Positions 11,393-22,384 of a stretch of DNA of 64,000 bases are shown piece by piece. Numbering within the stretch: the first letter of the stretch is position 1; each line of letters starts with the position of its first letter. A model generated the notes under the pieces. The model was not told the DNA's origin, ran no database searches, and saw only the letters and a program-made list of their open reading frames with translations. The position numbers and the translations under genes were made by a program. Origin of the DNA: Malus domestica (taxonomy: Eukaryota; Streptophyta; Magnoliopsida; Rosales; Rosaceae); NCBI RefSeq assembly GCF_042453785.1, contig NC_091671.1, forward strand, positions 40,442,501-40,506,500, written 5' to 3'.

Positions 11393-11621
11393 CAGATTGT
11401 CTGCTCTCCTGTTTGGATGCTCTTCTCATTCTTTTCTATTTGTGCGGTTACGGTTAAGTTATGTCAACATTTTATATTCTTATTATTTTTTATCTTATTA
11501 TTTTTATAAAAAAAATTAATATAAAATATTAATATGGCTTAAGCGTGACCGTACAAAAAATAAAAAAAAATGAGAAATGAAGAAATGAGAAGGTCACTCG
11601 ATCAGGAGGGCTGACAATCTG
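11393..11621. mobile_element. Foldback MITE, about 230 bp
   Basis: Long imperfect palindrome: left CAGATTGTCTGCTCTCCTG through GGTTACGGTTAAG pairs with right CTTAAGCGTGACC through CAGGAGGGCTGACAATCTG. The same family forms the palindrome at 60142-60353. Confidence 0.65.
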
Positions 11622-11876
11622 CCTATTACAAAATGTTAGGTGAAGGCGAATGCGAACCATGAATTTGATGTAACTTTTGACCAAATCGTCTTTAAAAATC
11701 ACACAATGCCGCCCACCGCGAACAAACACACAATCGGACAAATCTAGAGAGAGAAAGAGAAGAGTGACTGAGAGACTGAGAGGAGTCTGAGAAAGCAAAC
11801 AAGAGGCAGCCATTAGCTTATCTTCTACCTACTTCAACCTCCAGCTCTCAATCTCTCCATCAAAACCCTAGAAAAA

Positions 11877-14301
11877 ATGGACGCCAATCGCCAAATCCCA
11901 GAAAACCCAGAATCCAAATCGCCTGAGGAACAAAACCCACTTGCCATTGTGCCTTCCGCCGCCGGGCTTTCTCCCTTCGCCACCGCCTCCCTCTCACTTT
12001 CTCTCTCTACAATTCTCCCCACCCACTTCTTCCAACAACCCAAGGTTTCCACCTTGTTTTCTTCCCAGCCCACCAAGGTCAAGGTCCCCACGCAGGCCTC
12101 GTCCCTGGCCCACCTCTCTCTCTCAACCACCGCCAATGTAACTCCGCCCAAGCTCTCCTTCAAGTCCACCATTGCCGCCAACCCCCTGCAGAGCCCTCTC
12201 TCTCTGGGTCCGCGCCGCCCTCTCGACCCCTCCAATGGGGCCGCAATCCGTCGAGCTTCCATCGTCTGGTTCCGCAACGATTTACGCGTCCACGACAACG
12301 AGTGCCTCAACTCGGCCAACAACGAGTCCGTATCGGTCTTGCCCGTCTACTGCTTCGATCCGAGGGACTACGGAAAATCCTCTTCTGGGTTCGATAAGAC
12401 CGGCCCGTACCGGGCGACGTTCTTGGTCGAATCGGTGGCGGACCTCCGGAAGAATCTCCAGGCGAGAGGGTCCGATCTGGTAGTCAGAATCGGGAAGCCC
12501 GAGACTGTTTTGGTGGAGCTGGCAAAGGCTATAGGCGCCGACGCCATTTATGCGCACAGAGAGGTTTCGCGCGACGAAGTTAAGGAGGAGGAGAAGATCG
12601 AGGCGGCAATGAAGGAGGAGAATGTGGAGGTTAAGTACTTTTGGGGAAGCACTCTGTACCACGCGGAGGATTTGCCGTTTAAGTTGGAGGATATGCCGAC
12701 GAAATACGGCGATTTCAGAGAGAAGGTGAAGGGATTGGAGGTGAGGAAGACGATTGAAGCTTTGGATCAGATGAAGGGTCTGCCTTCTCGCGGCGACGTG
12801 GAGCCCGGTGATGTTCCAACATTGATGGATTTGGGGCTTAATCCGTCTGCTACTACGTCTCAGGTATGTGTTTTCGGTTTCGGATCTTTGGTATGAATTT
12901 ATGTTTAAGTTCATCAATTAGTTTTCGTGAAATGTGATTAGAGATGGTTGTGTTTGACAATTTATGATGTCAGAGATTGTGAACTGAGTAGAAATGAGCA
13001 ACCTTTCTTAGCGGGACAGTGGAAATGATGAACAAGTTTGGTATGAAAAGATTGAGCCTGAGTTGTTTCTAGCAAACGGTTGAATGAGGGATTGGTTGAG
13101 AAATGAGTGTGAAGAGAGTAGTATCGAACAAACCTGTCATGGTTCGATAATGCTCCTCCTTTTCGAACAAGTCTGTCATAGTTTTAACTTTTAAGTATGA
13201 GTTTGAGAATTTTAGTTTAGAATCCTTAGATATGATTATGTTTTGAGAGTGTATGATGTCGAGGTTGCAAGTTAATTAGAAATGAGCAATCTTTCGCAGC
13301 AGGACAATGGCAGTGATGAACAATTTTATGGAACTATAAAGCCTTTCGTGGGATCTTAGTATGGAAAGATTAAGCTAGAGTTATTTCTAGCAATCGTTTT
13401 ACAAGGGAACGAATAAAAAAAGAAATTTTTCGGTTTTAGGCCTGAAAAGAGTAGTATCGATCAAATTTGTCAAAAACTTATCTTTTTCGGCTCTTGCTTC
13501 TTCTGTAAACTTGTATTGCTTGGGCCTTGAACGGTTGTGAATGGGACAGTTGTCTTGTCAGCTCAAAATGGTTTCAAAGAACAAACATATCGCCATTTAT
13601 TGGAAACTTTTAGTTTCGGATTTCATTATTTCTAATAGAGTTATTTGACATGTCCCTAAAGAAAGTGACAATATTTTCATCCATTGTCTTGTAGGATGGA
13701 AGGCCTGCTGCCATTGCTTCCGTGGTGGGAGGGGAGACTGAAGCCCTAGAAAGGCTCAAAAAGTATGCTGCTGAGTGCCAAGCACAGCCACCCAAGGCGA
13801 GCAAAGATGGAAAGCATGATAGCATCTATGGTGCCAACTTTTCGTGCAAAGTCTCTCCATGGTTGGTCTTGGGATGCCTCTCTCCTCGCAGTATGTTTGA
13901 TGAGCTAAAGAAAACTTCTAGCAGGTGTGCGAATGCCTTCCTTTTGAATGATGTTATAGTTTCTAAAATTTATATTCGACATTTACTCTACTCACTACTA
14001 AATGAAATTTTACGATTGATAGAACTATTTCTGCTTCCTCAAACCGCAATGATGACGGTGGCAGTGGAATGAACTGGTTGATGTTTGAGTTACTTTGGAG
14101 GGATTTCTTCAGGTAAATAGACAGACCATGAAAGCTCAAATCACATGAAAACTATTATTTCATCTTGTCTTCCATATCTGCAAATCTACCGTCACCTGAT
14201 TGGCTCTTACACATTCTGTATGCAGATTTGTGACTTGCAGTTCCACAAAGAAACAGCTCAACGCTGCTCCAGCCACCGCATGTACGGGTGCCCTTGCTTA
14301 A
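11877..14301 (+). CDS. PHR2: Photolyase/blue-light receptor-like protein PHR2
   Basis: Cryptochrome/photolyase-family protein. Four exons: 11877-12863, 13695-13924, 14023-14112 and 14226-14301, all GT-AG, 460 residues. Residues 1-125 are Ser/Pro-rich and transit-peptide-like. The photolyase N-terminal alpha/beta domain starts at about 128 (SIVWFRNDLRVHDNECL) and runs through KTGPYRATFLVESVADLRK and VKYFWGSTLYHAEDLPF. The FAD-domain part includes SPWLVLGCLSPRSMFDEL and MNWLMFELLWRDFFR. It ends TACTGALA, as recalled for plant PHR2. The protein stops soon after WRDFFR, so the flavin-binding domain is shorter than in true photolyases; this is a known feature of PHR2, whose repair activity is unclear. 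AAACCCTAG (telo-box-like) lies directly before the ATG. The minus-strand ORFs over exon 1 are shadows. Confidence 0.93.
12938..13470. repeat. Old tandem duplication in PHR2 intron 1
   Basis: About 12938-13165 and 13229-13470 share an ordered set of words: ATGATGTC, AGAAATGAGCAA, GTGATGAACAA/ATGATGAACAA, GTATGRAAAGATT, TTTCTAGCAA and GAGTAGTATCGA. The copies are clearly diverged. Confidence 0.6.
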
Positions 14302-15535
14302 GAACTTAAAATTGGACGACGAAATGGTGAGATATGGTGTATTTTCATCTCGTTGTAAGTTTCCAAGATGTAGCAGTTAGATGTTGTAATAGGGTTCGGG
14401 CGAAAGAGCTATTCCTTGTTGAAACTTTGTTTTCATTACCAAATAAGATGGTTGAGAATGTGAAGATTTGCCTCCCTCATTCTTCATATGTTGTCTTGGG
14501 AATAACAGATATCCTCTACTTGTGCTTTTGTACTCATCGACCGATGTCGGTCGGCAACTGTAAAACTCAAAGCCTCATTCGATAATTATTTTGTTTTTAG
14601 TTATTGAGTTTTTTACGCTTGTGCTTGAGATACGAGGAAAGTTTACGAGGAAAATGGAGGGATGAAGGAGGGTGATGCAGTAGGGGAAGAATATAAACAG
14701 GAAATTAGTTAATAACCAGATAAGATGAGATTCATAGAATTCAACAATTAGTCGAAAAGCGAAATCAATGGTATGTACGAAATTCAAACGTGGGATTACT
14801 TTGGAATAATTGGAAGATGAAATTGTATAGGGTGTGGGAAATTGTGTACTAGAAAATATGGAAAGGAGGTTTGATAAGAATCATATCTGGTGGAATGGAC
14901 AGACAGGACAACTAGTAGTTATATAGAATCCGCCGAATCTTTTGTGTGAGAATTTTGGCAATTCGTGAATCATGTTTATTCATCTTACATCATACGGTTA
15001 AAAATTATTTTGAATTTTTTATTTAAAATTAAACACAAACAATATCTGACAAAACTGGTCGCACAATGTACGATGAACAAACACGATTCACGGATCTTCA
15101 GGATTTTCGTAGGGAGAATCTCTTGGAGTTAGGATATCATAATCCGTATAGATTGACATCTCAGGAGACGTCACCAAGACTGACTAGACATTTATCTTAT
15201 CTTAATAGTATATAGTTGGCGGGTATAGACATGATTTAAACCGGTTTTCATTTATCTTATCTTCATCACAATATACAGTCAACAAGACTAGGTCATCATA
15301 TGATTTTCTTTTTGTTCAAATCTTCTAATCACTTTTCTTCACCCTAATATGCTGATAAAGATACCACGACAATATATATTTTGTGATAATATTTTGGAAG
15401 GCGAAGGTGGTCATAGATAGTTTTGCCTGGGTGATAGCCTACTTAAAATTCAAACAATAATATTTTGTAAAACAATCAGGCAAACATGTCAAAGCAATCA
15501 GATATTTGACTATTATTATTATTTCTCAAAATGCT
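14302..15535. other. PHR2 3' UTR and intergenic DNA
   Basis: No gene seen. 14935-15165 contains a repeat (ATTTAAAATTAAACACAAACA, then ACACGATTCACGGATCTTC) also found near 35800-35930 and 54960-55140, so it is a dispersed MITE-like family. Confidence 0.45.
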
Positions 15536-15539
15536 GGTT

Positions 15540-15687
15540 TGGTATTACTGTGCTTTGATAAAAAAATGATTCTGCTATGCTGCGAGAATAAGCTCATTTT
15601 TGTTGTTTCACGTTTTCAGCTTTCTTTTCACCCAAAACTGTGAAAATAAGTTATTTTTAAGTGTTTACCAAACACCTTTTTGAACTC
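15540..15687. mobile_element. Left part of a MITE split by retrotransposon E1
   Basis: GGTTTGGTATTACTGTGCTTT begins here. The other end (AAAAGCACCTTAGTAACAAACC) is at about 29380-29400, on the far side of the 13.7-kb LTR element. It belongs to the same family as 10707-11042. Confidence 0.65.
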
Positions 15688-16201
15688 TGTTTGTACCATA
15701 CTTGACCAATCCCGAAATTACTGAGCACCGGTCAACGTTATACCGTCAAGGACCAGAAGAGTTTCCCTCCAACCAGGAGGCCAATCACAGCGCGACACGT
15801 GTCGACATAAAAAACCAATCATAGCGCAACACGTGTCAACATCAGAAGTCAATCACAACACGACACGTGTCAATGTCAGAATGAAACTAGAAACTCTCTT
15901 CTATAAATAAAGATCATTCTCTCACAATATTTCCTAATGTCATTTGTACTAAATCATTCACTAGTACTCACTAAAGGAGAGCTTGAACCTATGTACGTGT
16001 GTAAACCCTTCACAACTAATGAGAACTCCTCTATTCCGTGGACGTAACTAATCTGGGTGAACCACGTACATCTTGTGTTTGCTTCCTTGTCTCTATCCAT
16101 TTACATATTTATCCACACTAGTGATCGGAGCAATCTAGCGAAGGTCACAAACTTAACACTTTATGTTGTACCAAAGTCCTCATCGATTTTGTGCATCAAC
16201 A
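15688..16201 (+). repeat. 5' LTR of E1
   Basis: 514 bp. Contains three imperfect tandem units of about 33 bp at roughly 15779-15880, each with CCAATCA followed by ACACGTGTC (G-box/ABRE-like core). A TATA-like CTATAAATAAAG lies at about 15901. Confidence 0.92.
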
Positions 16202-16307
16202 TTTGGCGCCGTCTGTGGGAACGACACTTATTCCCACTCTCTTCAGCTTTGTCAAGCTGGTATCCACCATTCGTACACTCTCTTTTGACCAGGCATCCCT
16301 CTCTAAC

Positions 16308-17917
16308 ATGGGGAGCGAAGGAAGCCACAGCACACAGAATGACACCCTTCTTGCACCTAGTGCGAAGCAACGAAAGAAGGAAGAAAAGAGGCTTGCTCTT
16401 CAAGCTAAAGTCGATGAGCTAGAAGCTCAGAACAACAAGATAGCAATGAAGAATGAGGTCCTCCAGGAGCAGTATGAGAAGTTATTTAAGACGCTCCACG
16501 AAACTAGGCATACTCAAACACGCGAGCTCGTTGTCCCTGTGGACATCAACCATCATTTGGGTGCCCTTCAACACGAAGGGTTACATTCCTTCGACATGGG
16601 TATCCCTGATGAAGAGCGAGCTAATCATCAAAACATTGATCAACATGAGACATCTCTCAACCCAGCTGCTTCGACTCGAAGCATGAGAAGTGGAGGAAGA
16701 CACCTCCTTGCAGAAGGGTTGGAAGAATCGAAAGATGTTTATCGTGATTGCCGAGACTTCCTAAAGCAACGTTCAGAGAGTCCCCTCCACATATGCTCGA
16801 AGATCAATGACCCAAAGGTTTTTGAAATACTCGGTCTCCTCCCACGACCCAGGCCAGCTGCCAATCTAGGGAAGGAACGTCAGGTTCTAGAGGAACATAA
16901 AGGTACAGAGGACTCTGAGGTATTCCGACAGACTCACCCTAGAAGTCAGTACAGCGAGTCCAAGGAAAAATCACAGGCCTTTGCTCAAACTTTCCTACTT
17001 CCAAGAGGTGATGGAGACTTACGAAAGAAAATTCCAGTGGCACATGACTCTACTCAAGACCCCCTTGTCTTACAGCTCATTGAGGAAGTAAACAAGTTGA
17101 AGACCGAACGTCAAACTGAGATATCTGACTGGAATCAACCCAGGCCTGGCCCTCTCACAAGAAGGATCCTCGATACCCCCTTCAAGCGAAGACAAAACAA
17201 AAGCTTGGTTTACAACTCTATACTGGAAGGGATGACCCAATTGAACACCTTAACCTCTTTGAGTCCACCATGGCATATCGGATGCACACCGACAAAAAGC
17301 GATGTCTTTTCTTCCCCTCCACCATCTCTGGCGGAGCTCTAAATTGGTATTACCGTCTTCCACCTGAGACAACAGACTCATTTGAGGAATTGAGGAAACT
17401 GTTTGTCTCTCAACACATTTTCGAGATCAATCACTTGCATTCTGCAGATGACTTGTACATTATTCGCCAGAAGCCGGATGAGTCACTACAAGAGTATGCC
17501 GGTCGCTTCAACTATGAGTATTCTCACTACGCTGAGGCAGATGACAAGACCGCCCTCAAAGCCTTCGCGGTGGGCCTACGTGATTGTTTCTTCAAGTACA
17601 TGATCAATGCCAACACTTGGAAGACTTACTCTGAGGTGATGGCACAAATTTACAACCACGCCTCCGCCGAAGCAAGGACATATCAAGGGCACCCCCATAT
17701 GGTTAATCCCTATCAACAAATGGGAAGTGGAAGTCAAGTTCTACCAAGTGAGGAGATATTGACCATTCAGACACCCATTGCATCATCTCCTGCCTCATTT
17801 AGCTACTCGCTAAGTCATCAAACGTATCTGTCTCTTGGTAAGAGGAAGGATTTTTACTCTCAGCAAGCCCATTACAACAAGAAGGATAAAAGTTCATATC
17901 AAGACAACCAGGGATAA
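16308..17917 (+). pseudogene. Retrotransposon gag of E1, frameshifted
   Basis: Structural capsid-type protein of LTR retrotransposons. The N-terminal part from ATG 16308 has a coiled coil (KEEKRLALQAKVDELEAQN). The retrotransposon gag domain (PF03732-like) is in a second frame: DPIEHLNLFESTMAYR, GGALNWYYRLPPETTDSFEE, RQKPDESLQEYAGRF and ALKAFAVGLRD. The two frames meet at about 17190-17240, so at least one indel separates them, and the first frame runs on to 17342 as a false tail. The stop is at 17915-17917. No zinc knuckle or pol follows. Confidence 0.82.
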
Positions 17918-17990
17918 ACGTACCGTCGACTATTATGACTATGGGGCCAAGCCTCACTCTTTCAAAGTGGAGGACTAGGTACTAAAGGAA
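17918..17990 (+). pseudogene. Possible relic of the pol 3' end (integrase tail)
   Basis: Directly after gag the sequence reads VDYYDYGAKPHSFKVED, a stop, then VLKEML. This resembles the phrase SFKVGDLVL near the C-terminus of gypsy integrases. It suggests that most of pol was deleted between gag and this point. The similarity is short. Confidence 0.35.
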
Positions 17991-18439
17991 ATGCTATTAT
18001 AAGAAGGCATACCCATTACAAATGTTTTGACTCTCAACCGCTTGAGATCTTTTGTCACACAAGCCATTCGGCAAATATTTAAAAAAGAAGGAATTCAGAC
18101 AACTTCTTCTAAGTCTTTTGCGTTCCTAGCACTGGAACACTTGGTCTACGCTAACCTACCCTTATACTCCAACTCAGAGCTTCAACATGCGTACTTTGAC
18201 ACAAAGTATGTGATACTAAGTGTTACAACCAACATGATTCACATATCAAAAGCATGGATCCCTTCATGCATAACAAAACATTCATAAGCATCACTCATAT
18301 CAATCAACATAAACATTATACATTCCAACACATTCATACATAAACATCATACATTCCAACACATCCATACATAAGCCAACTGTGCTTCAAAAGGGTTCAA
18401 CATACTTTGTGTATTCGACACTTGCTACAATGTGCCTCG

Positions 18440-19200
18440 ACACCTTGTCCTTATTCTCACCAACCAGGTGATGAAATGTGAAGAATGAACTCATCTTCAT
18501 GCCACCAACCAGGTGATGAAATGTACAACCCATACTCTTATATCATTTGGCAACTTGCCACTCATGCCACCAACCAGGTGAAGAATGAACTCATCTTCAT
18601 GCCACCAACCAGGTGATAAAATGTACAACTCGTACTTTCCTTTATGCTACCAACCAGGTGATGAAATGTACAACCCGTACTCTAATATCATTTGGCAACT
18701 TGCCACTCATGCCACCAACCATGTGAAGAAGGAACTCATCTTCGTGCCACCAACCAGGTGATGAAATGTACAACCCGTACTCTCATTCATGCCACCAACC
18801 AGGTGATGAAATGTACAACCCGTACTCTAATATCATTTAGCAACTTGCCACTCATGCCACCAACCAGATGAAGAAACAACTCATCTTCATGCCACAAACC
18901 AGCCAGGTGATGAAATGTGAAAAAAGAACTCATCTTCATGCCACTAACCAGGTGATGAGATGTACAACCCGTACTCTCCTTCATGCCACCAACCAGGTGA
19001 TGAAATGTACAACCCGTACTCTAATATCATTTGGCAACTTGCCATTCATGCCACCAACCAGGTGAAGAAGGAACTCATCCTCGTGCCACCAACCAGGTGA
19101 TGAAATGTGATGAAAAGGTGATGAAGGAACTCACTTTCGTACCACCAAGTGATGAAAGCAACTCACCATTCATTCCACCTACCAGAAGACGAGTGGTACA
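18440..19200. repeat. Minisatellite array in E1 (45-65 bp units)
   Basis: About a dozen units built on CCACCAACCAGGTGATGAAA followed by TGTACAACCCGTACTC. Longer units add AATATCATTTGGCAACTTGC. The same unit recurs inside E2 at 26440-26770. Confidence 0.9.
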
Positions 19201-19394
19201 ACTTTTACATGCGAACTCCTAGCATTCACAAATAATAAAAAACCCTCAAACTTGACAACTCAACTAGGGGAGCACTTATGCCCAACAAGAGTTATAGTCA
19301 CCAACAAAGTCTTATTGCAAGTCAACAACAACTTCAGTGCATGGCATACGAAGATCAAGCTATTCAGCCCTTTTGCATCTGCTTCAGACATTTC

Positions 19395-19990
19395 TCTTCT
19401 GTAACAATGCAAACACTATAACTCATAGAAAGCTTCACACTCTTTATCAAGACAGTGTGAAGCAAAAACAATTTATGGTGCCAATAAAAGCTTCATCAAA
19501 GGAGTTCAACCACAATTCTCAAAAGCTTCACACACTCTTGATCAAGACAGTGTGAAGCAAAACCAATTTATGGTGCCAACAAAAGCTTCATCAAAAGAGT
19601 TCAACCACAATTCTCAAAAGCTTCACACACTCTTGATCAAGACAGTGTGAAGCAAAACCAATTTATGGTGCCAACAAGAGCTTCATCAAAGGAGTTCAAC
19701 CACAATTCTTAAAAGCTTCATACACTCTTGATCAAGACAATGTGAAGCAAAACCAATTTATGGTGCCAACAAGAGCTTCATCAATGGAGGGCACATACTC
19801 TTGATCAAGATAGTGTGAAGCAAAACCAATTTATGGTGCTAACAAAAACTTCATCGAAAGAGTTTAACCACAATTCTCAAAAACTTCACACACTCTTGAT
19901 CAAGACAGTGTGAAGCAAAACCAATTTATGGTGCCAACAAAAGTTCATCAATGGAGGGCAACTATAATTCTCAAACCTTCGAAGCAAATT
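19395..19990. repeat. Tandem array of about 95-bp units in E1
   Basis: Five to six units, each with CTCTTGATCAAGACAGTGTGA, then CCAATTTATGGTGCCAACA, then AGCTTCATC. The CACAC...GTGTG parts pair around TTGATCAA, so each unit can form a hairpin. Confidence 0.88.
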
Positions 19991-20149
19991 CAAGACTCTT
20001 CGAAGAAAATTCAATTTATATGGTTCATCCAAACCTTCGACTACTATAAGGTGTGTCTTGCATCACAGCTCAACAGTGTGGAAGCAAAATTTGCATATGT
20101 TGTCTATCCCACATTTTCAAATTTCTAGTTTCACAAAAAAAAAAAAAAA

Positions 20150-20940
20150 AAAAAGGAAATCCAACAAAGCTTCATCAATGGAGGACAACTACAAATTCTA
20201 AAAAGTTTCACACTATCTTGATCAAGATAGTGTGAAGCAAAATCAATTCATGGTACCCAACAAAAGCTTCACCAACAAAAGCTTCATCAATGGAGAACAA
20301 CTACAAATTCTCAAAAGCTTCACACTATCTTGATTAAGATAGTGTGAAGCAAAATCAATTCATGGTACCCAACAAAAGCTTCACCCATAAAAGCTTCACC
20401 AACAAAAGCTTCAACTCCAAAGCTTCATCAATGGGGGTCAACTACAAATTCTCAAAAGCTTCACACTATCTTGATCAAAATAGTGTGAAGCAAAATCAAT
20501 TCATGGTACCCAACAAAAGCTTCAACTCCAAAACTTCACCTACAAAGCTTCAAGTCCAAAGGTTCACCTACAAAAGCTTCACCCACGATAGCTTCACCTA
20601 TAAAAGTTTTACCCATAAAAGCTTCACCCACCACAAAAGCTTCACAAACAAAAGCTTCACCTATAAGAGTTTCACCAACAAAAGCTTCACCCACCACAAA
20701 GCTTCACCCACCACAAAAGCTTCACCCATAAAAGCTTCACCAACAAAAACTTCACCCACCACAAAAGCTTCAACAACAAAAGCTTCCCTCACCACAATTG
20801 CTTCACCCACAAAAGTTTCACCCACCACAAAAGCTTCACCCACCACAAAAGCTTCACCTACAAAGCTTCAACACAAAAACTTCACACTATCTTGATCAAG
20901 ATAGTGTGAAGCAAAATCAATTCATGGTACCCAACAAAAC
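20150..20940. repeat. Palindrome-bearing and AAAGCTTCAC short-repeat array in E1
   Basis: Contains perfect or near-perfect palindromes centred on TTGATCAA; the half-site is CTTCACACTATCTTGA. Centres are at about 20221, 20335, 20476 and 20897, and the copy at about 20880-20913 is exact over 32 bp. Between them are dozens of short units of the type ACAAAAGCTTCACCCACC. Confidence 0.88.
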
Positions 20941-20999
20941 TTCAACCTCAAAGCTTCACCTACAAAACTTCAACACCAAAGCTTCACCTACAAAGCTTT

Positions 21000-21002
<3 letters not shown>

Positions 21003-21046
<44 letters not shown>
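21003..21046. repeat. (AT)n microsatellite
   Basis: About 22 AT units, followed by A-rich AAAATTC repeats. Confidence 0.95.
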
Positions 21047-21048
<2 letters not shown>

Positions 21049-21575
21049 CAGAAATTCAAAAATTCAAAAATTCAAAAATTCGAAAGAAAAAAAAATTTCA
21101 AAAAAAAATTCAAAAAACAAAAAAAAAATTACCTAGGCCTTCTCTTCTTTGGGCCTAACAACTTTCATAACAAATATATATGAAGAATGAGTTTTGGGCT
21201 ACCACTTAGAAAGGAAATGCCTCATTCGTCAACTCTCTCGACCGGAGATTTAAGGGACTCTTACCATATGCTACTGCATCTTGATACTCGAAAGTCTCAC
21301 GACCACTCAGTGACTTGGATTTTTCAAGTCTCTAAACGAGAAGTTTTCCTTACTGGGGAAATTAAGAGAGCACTACCTCAACCTACATGCTTCACTCACA
21401 AAGCTTCAACATACAAGCTTTAACAAAAGGAAAAATTCAAAGAACTTAGTGAAGAAGGCCTTGGTGTATTTAACACAATACGTTGTAATGAAGCAAATCT
21501 TGTTTATTGATATCTCCGATAAGTTACAAATATATACATATACATGAATCAAAATAAACAAATAAGAGGGAGCCT

Positions 21576-22250
21576 TCACAAATGTTGCTCAGGAGAAGTC
21601 TCAGCAGTCGGCAGAGCCCCAGAAATATGAGGCACCAGAGGGTGATTATTCGGAGCCTCAGTACTAGGCAGAACCCTAGAAGAAGGAGGCACCGAAGGTT
21701 GATCATTTGGAGCTTCATTACGCGGTACAGCCCCAGAAGACGAAGGCAATAAATGCCTTTGGAACAAACCCACAAACCTCTGATGATCAAGTAAAATATG
21801 ACCATCAGATTCCTGCAGCTGGTCGAGCTTCCTCTTCATGTTTGTAGCATAGTCATGTGCGAGCCTGTGCAACTGTTTATTCTCATGCTTGAGCCATCTG
21901 ATCTCCTGTTTGAGACTTATCACTTCAGCCGCCAATTATTCAACTTAACGGGTTCGAGCAAATAGGTGTTGGGTCATATTAGACACAGAACCTGCACACT
22001 GAACACTGAGAGCCAAAGAATCCTTAACAGCCAACTCATCAGACCGTTTGGAAAGTAGTATGTTATCTTTGGGAATGAGAATGTTCCTGGCCACCACCGC
22101 AGCGGTCATATCATTCTTCATCACAGAGTCCCCAACGGTAAGAGGACCAGTAGGGGATAAGAAGGATGTGCGTCATATGTTGTCTTGAGAAGGCATGGCT
22201 GCCTCTTCACCAAAGTTCAAGTCAAAATGATGGTCGGATGGGCCAGACAT
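21576..22250 (-). pseudogene. Antisense coiled-coil ORF of E1, three in-frame stops
   Basis: Read on the strand opposite to gag: ATG at 22250 (MSGPSDHHFDLNFGEEA), 225 codons to the stop at 21576. Three in-frame stops interrupt it, at 22175-22173 (TGA), 21947-21945 (TAA) and 21938-21936 (TAA). The rest of the frame stays protein-like: MKNDMTAAVVARNILIPKD, VKDSLALSVQCAGSV, EVISLKQEIRWLKHENKQL (coiled coil) and LDHQRFVGLFQRHLLPSSS, followed by a Pro-rich tail. I recall very similar proteins of unknown function being predicted in rosaceous genomes. I cannot assign a function. Confidence 0.7.
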
Positions 22251-22384
22251 TCTTAGAAATGATGAAGGAAAAATGAGGTGCAATAAATCTCTGAAGTAAG
22301 GAGAAAATTCCTACAAGCAATAACTATCTGAATGTACTTCTTGCACACAATTGGTGCCCTTATAAAAAAAAAAGGGTAACAGGG

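Noticed and set aside
11834-12322. 162-codon minus-strand ORF
   Set aside because: Overlaps the PHR2 start on the opposite strand; Arg/Glu-rich composition is a mirror of the Ser/Pro-rich transit region.
12282-12917. 211-codon minus-strand ORF
   Set aside because: Shadow of PHR2 exon 1; no domain.
18440-19200. Possible CRISPR array
   Set aside because: Units are directly adjacent and variable in length, without unique spacers, and the window is a plant nuclear genome. It is a minisatellite inside an LTR element.
20344-20895. 183-codon Ser/Thr/Lys-rich ORF
   Set aside because: Translation of the AAAGCTTCAC short-repeat array; no start context or domain.
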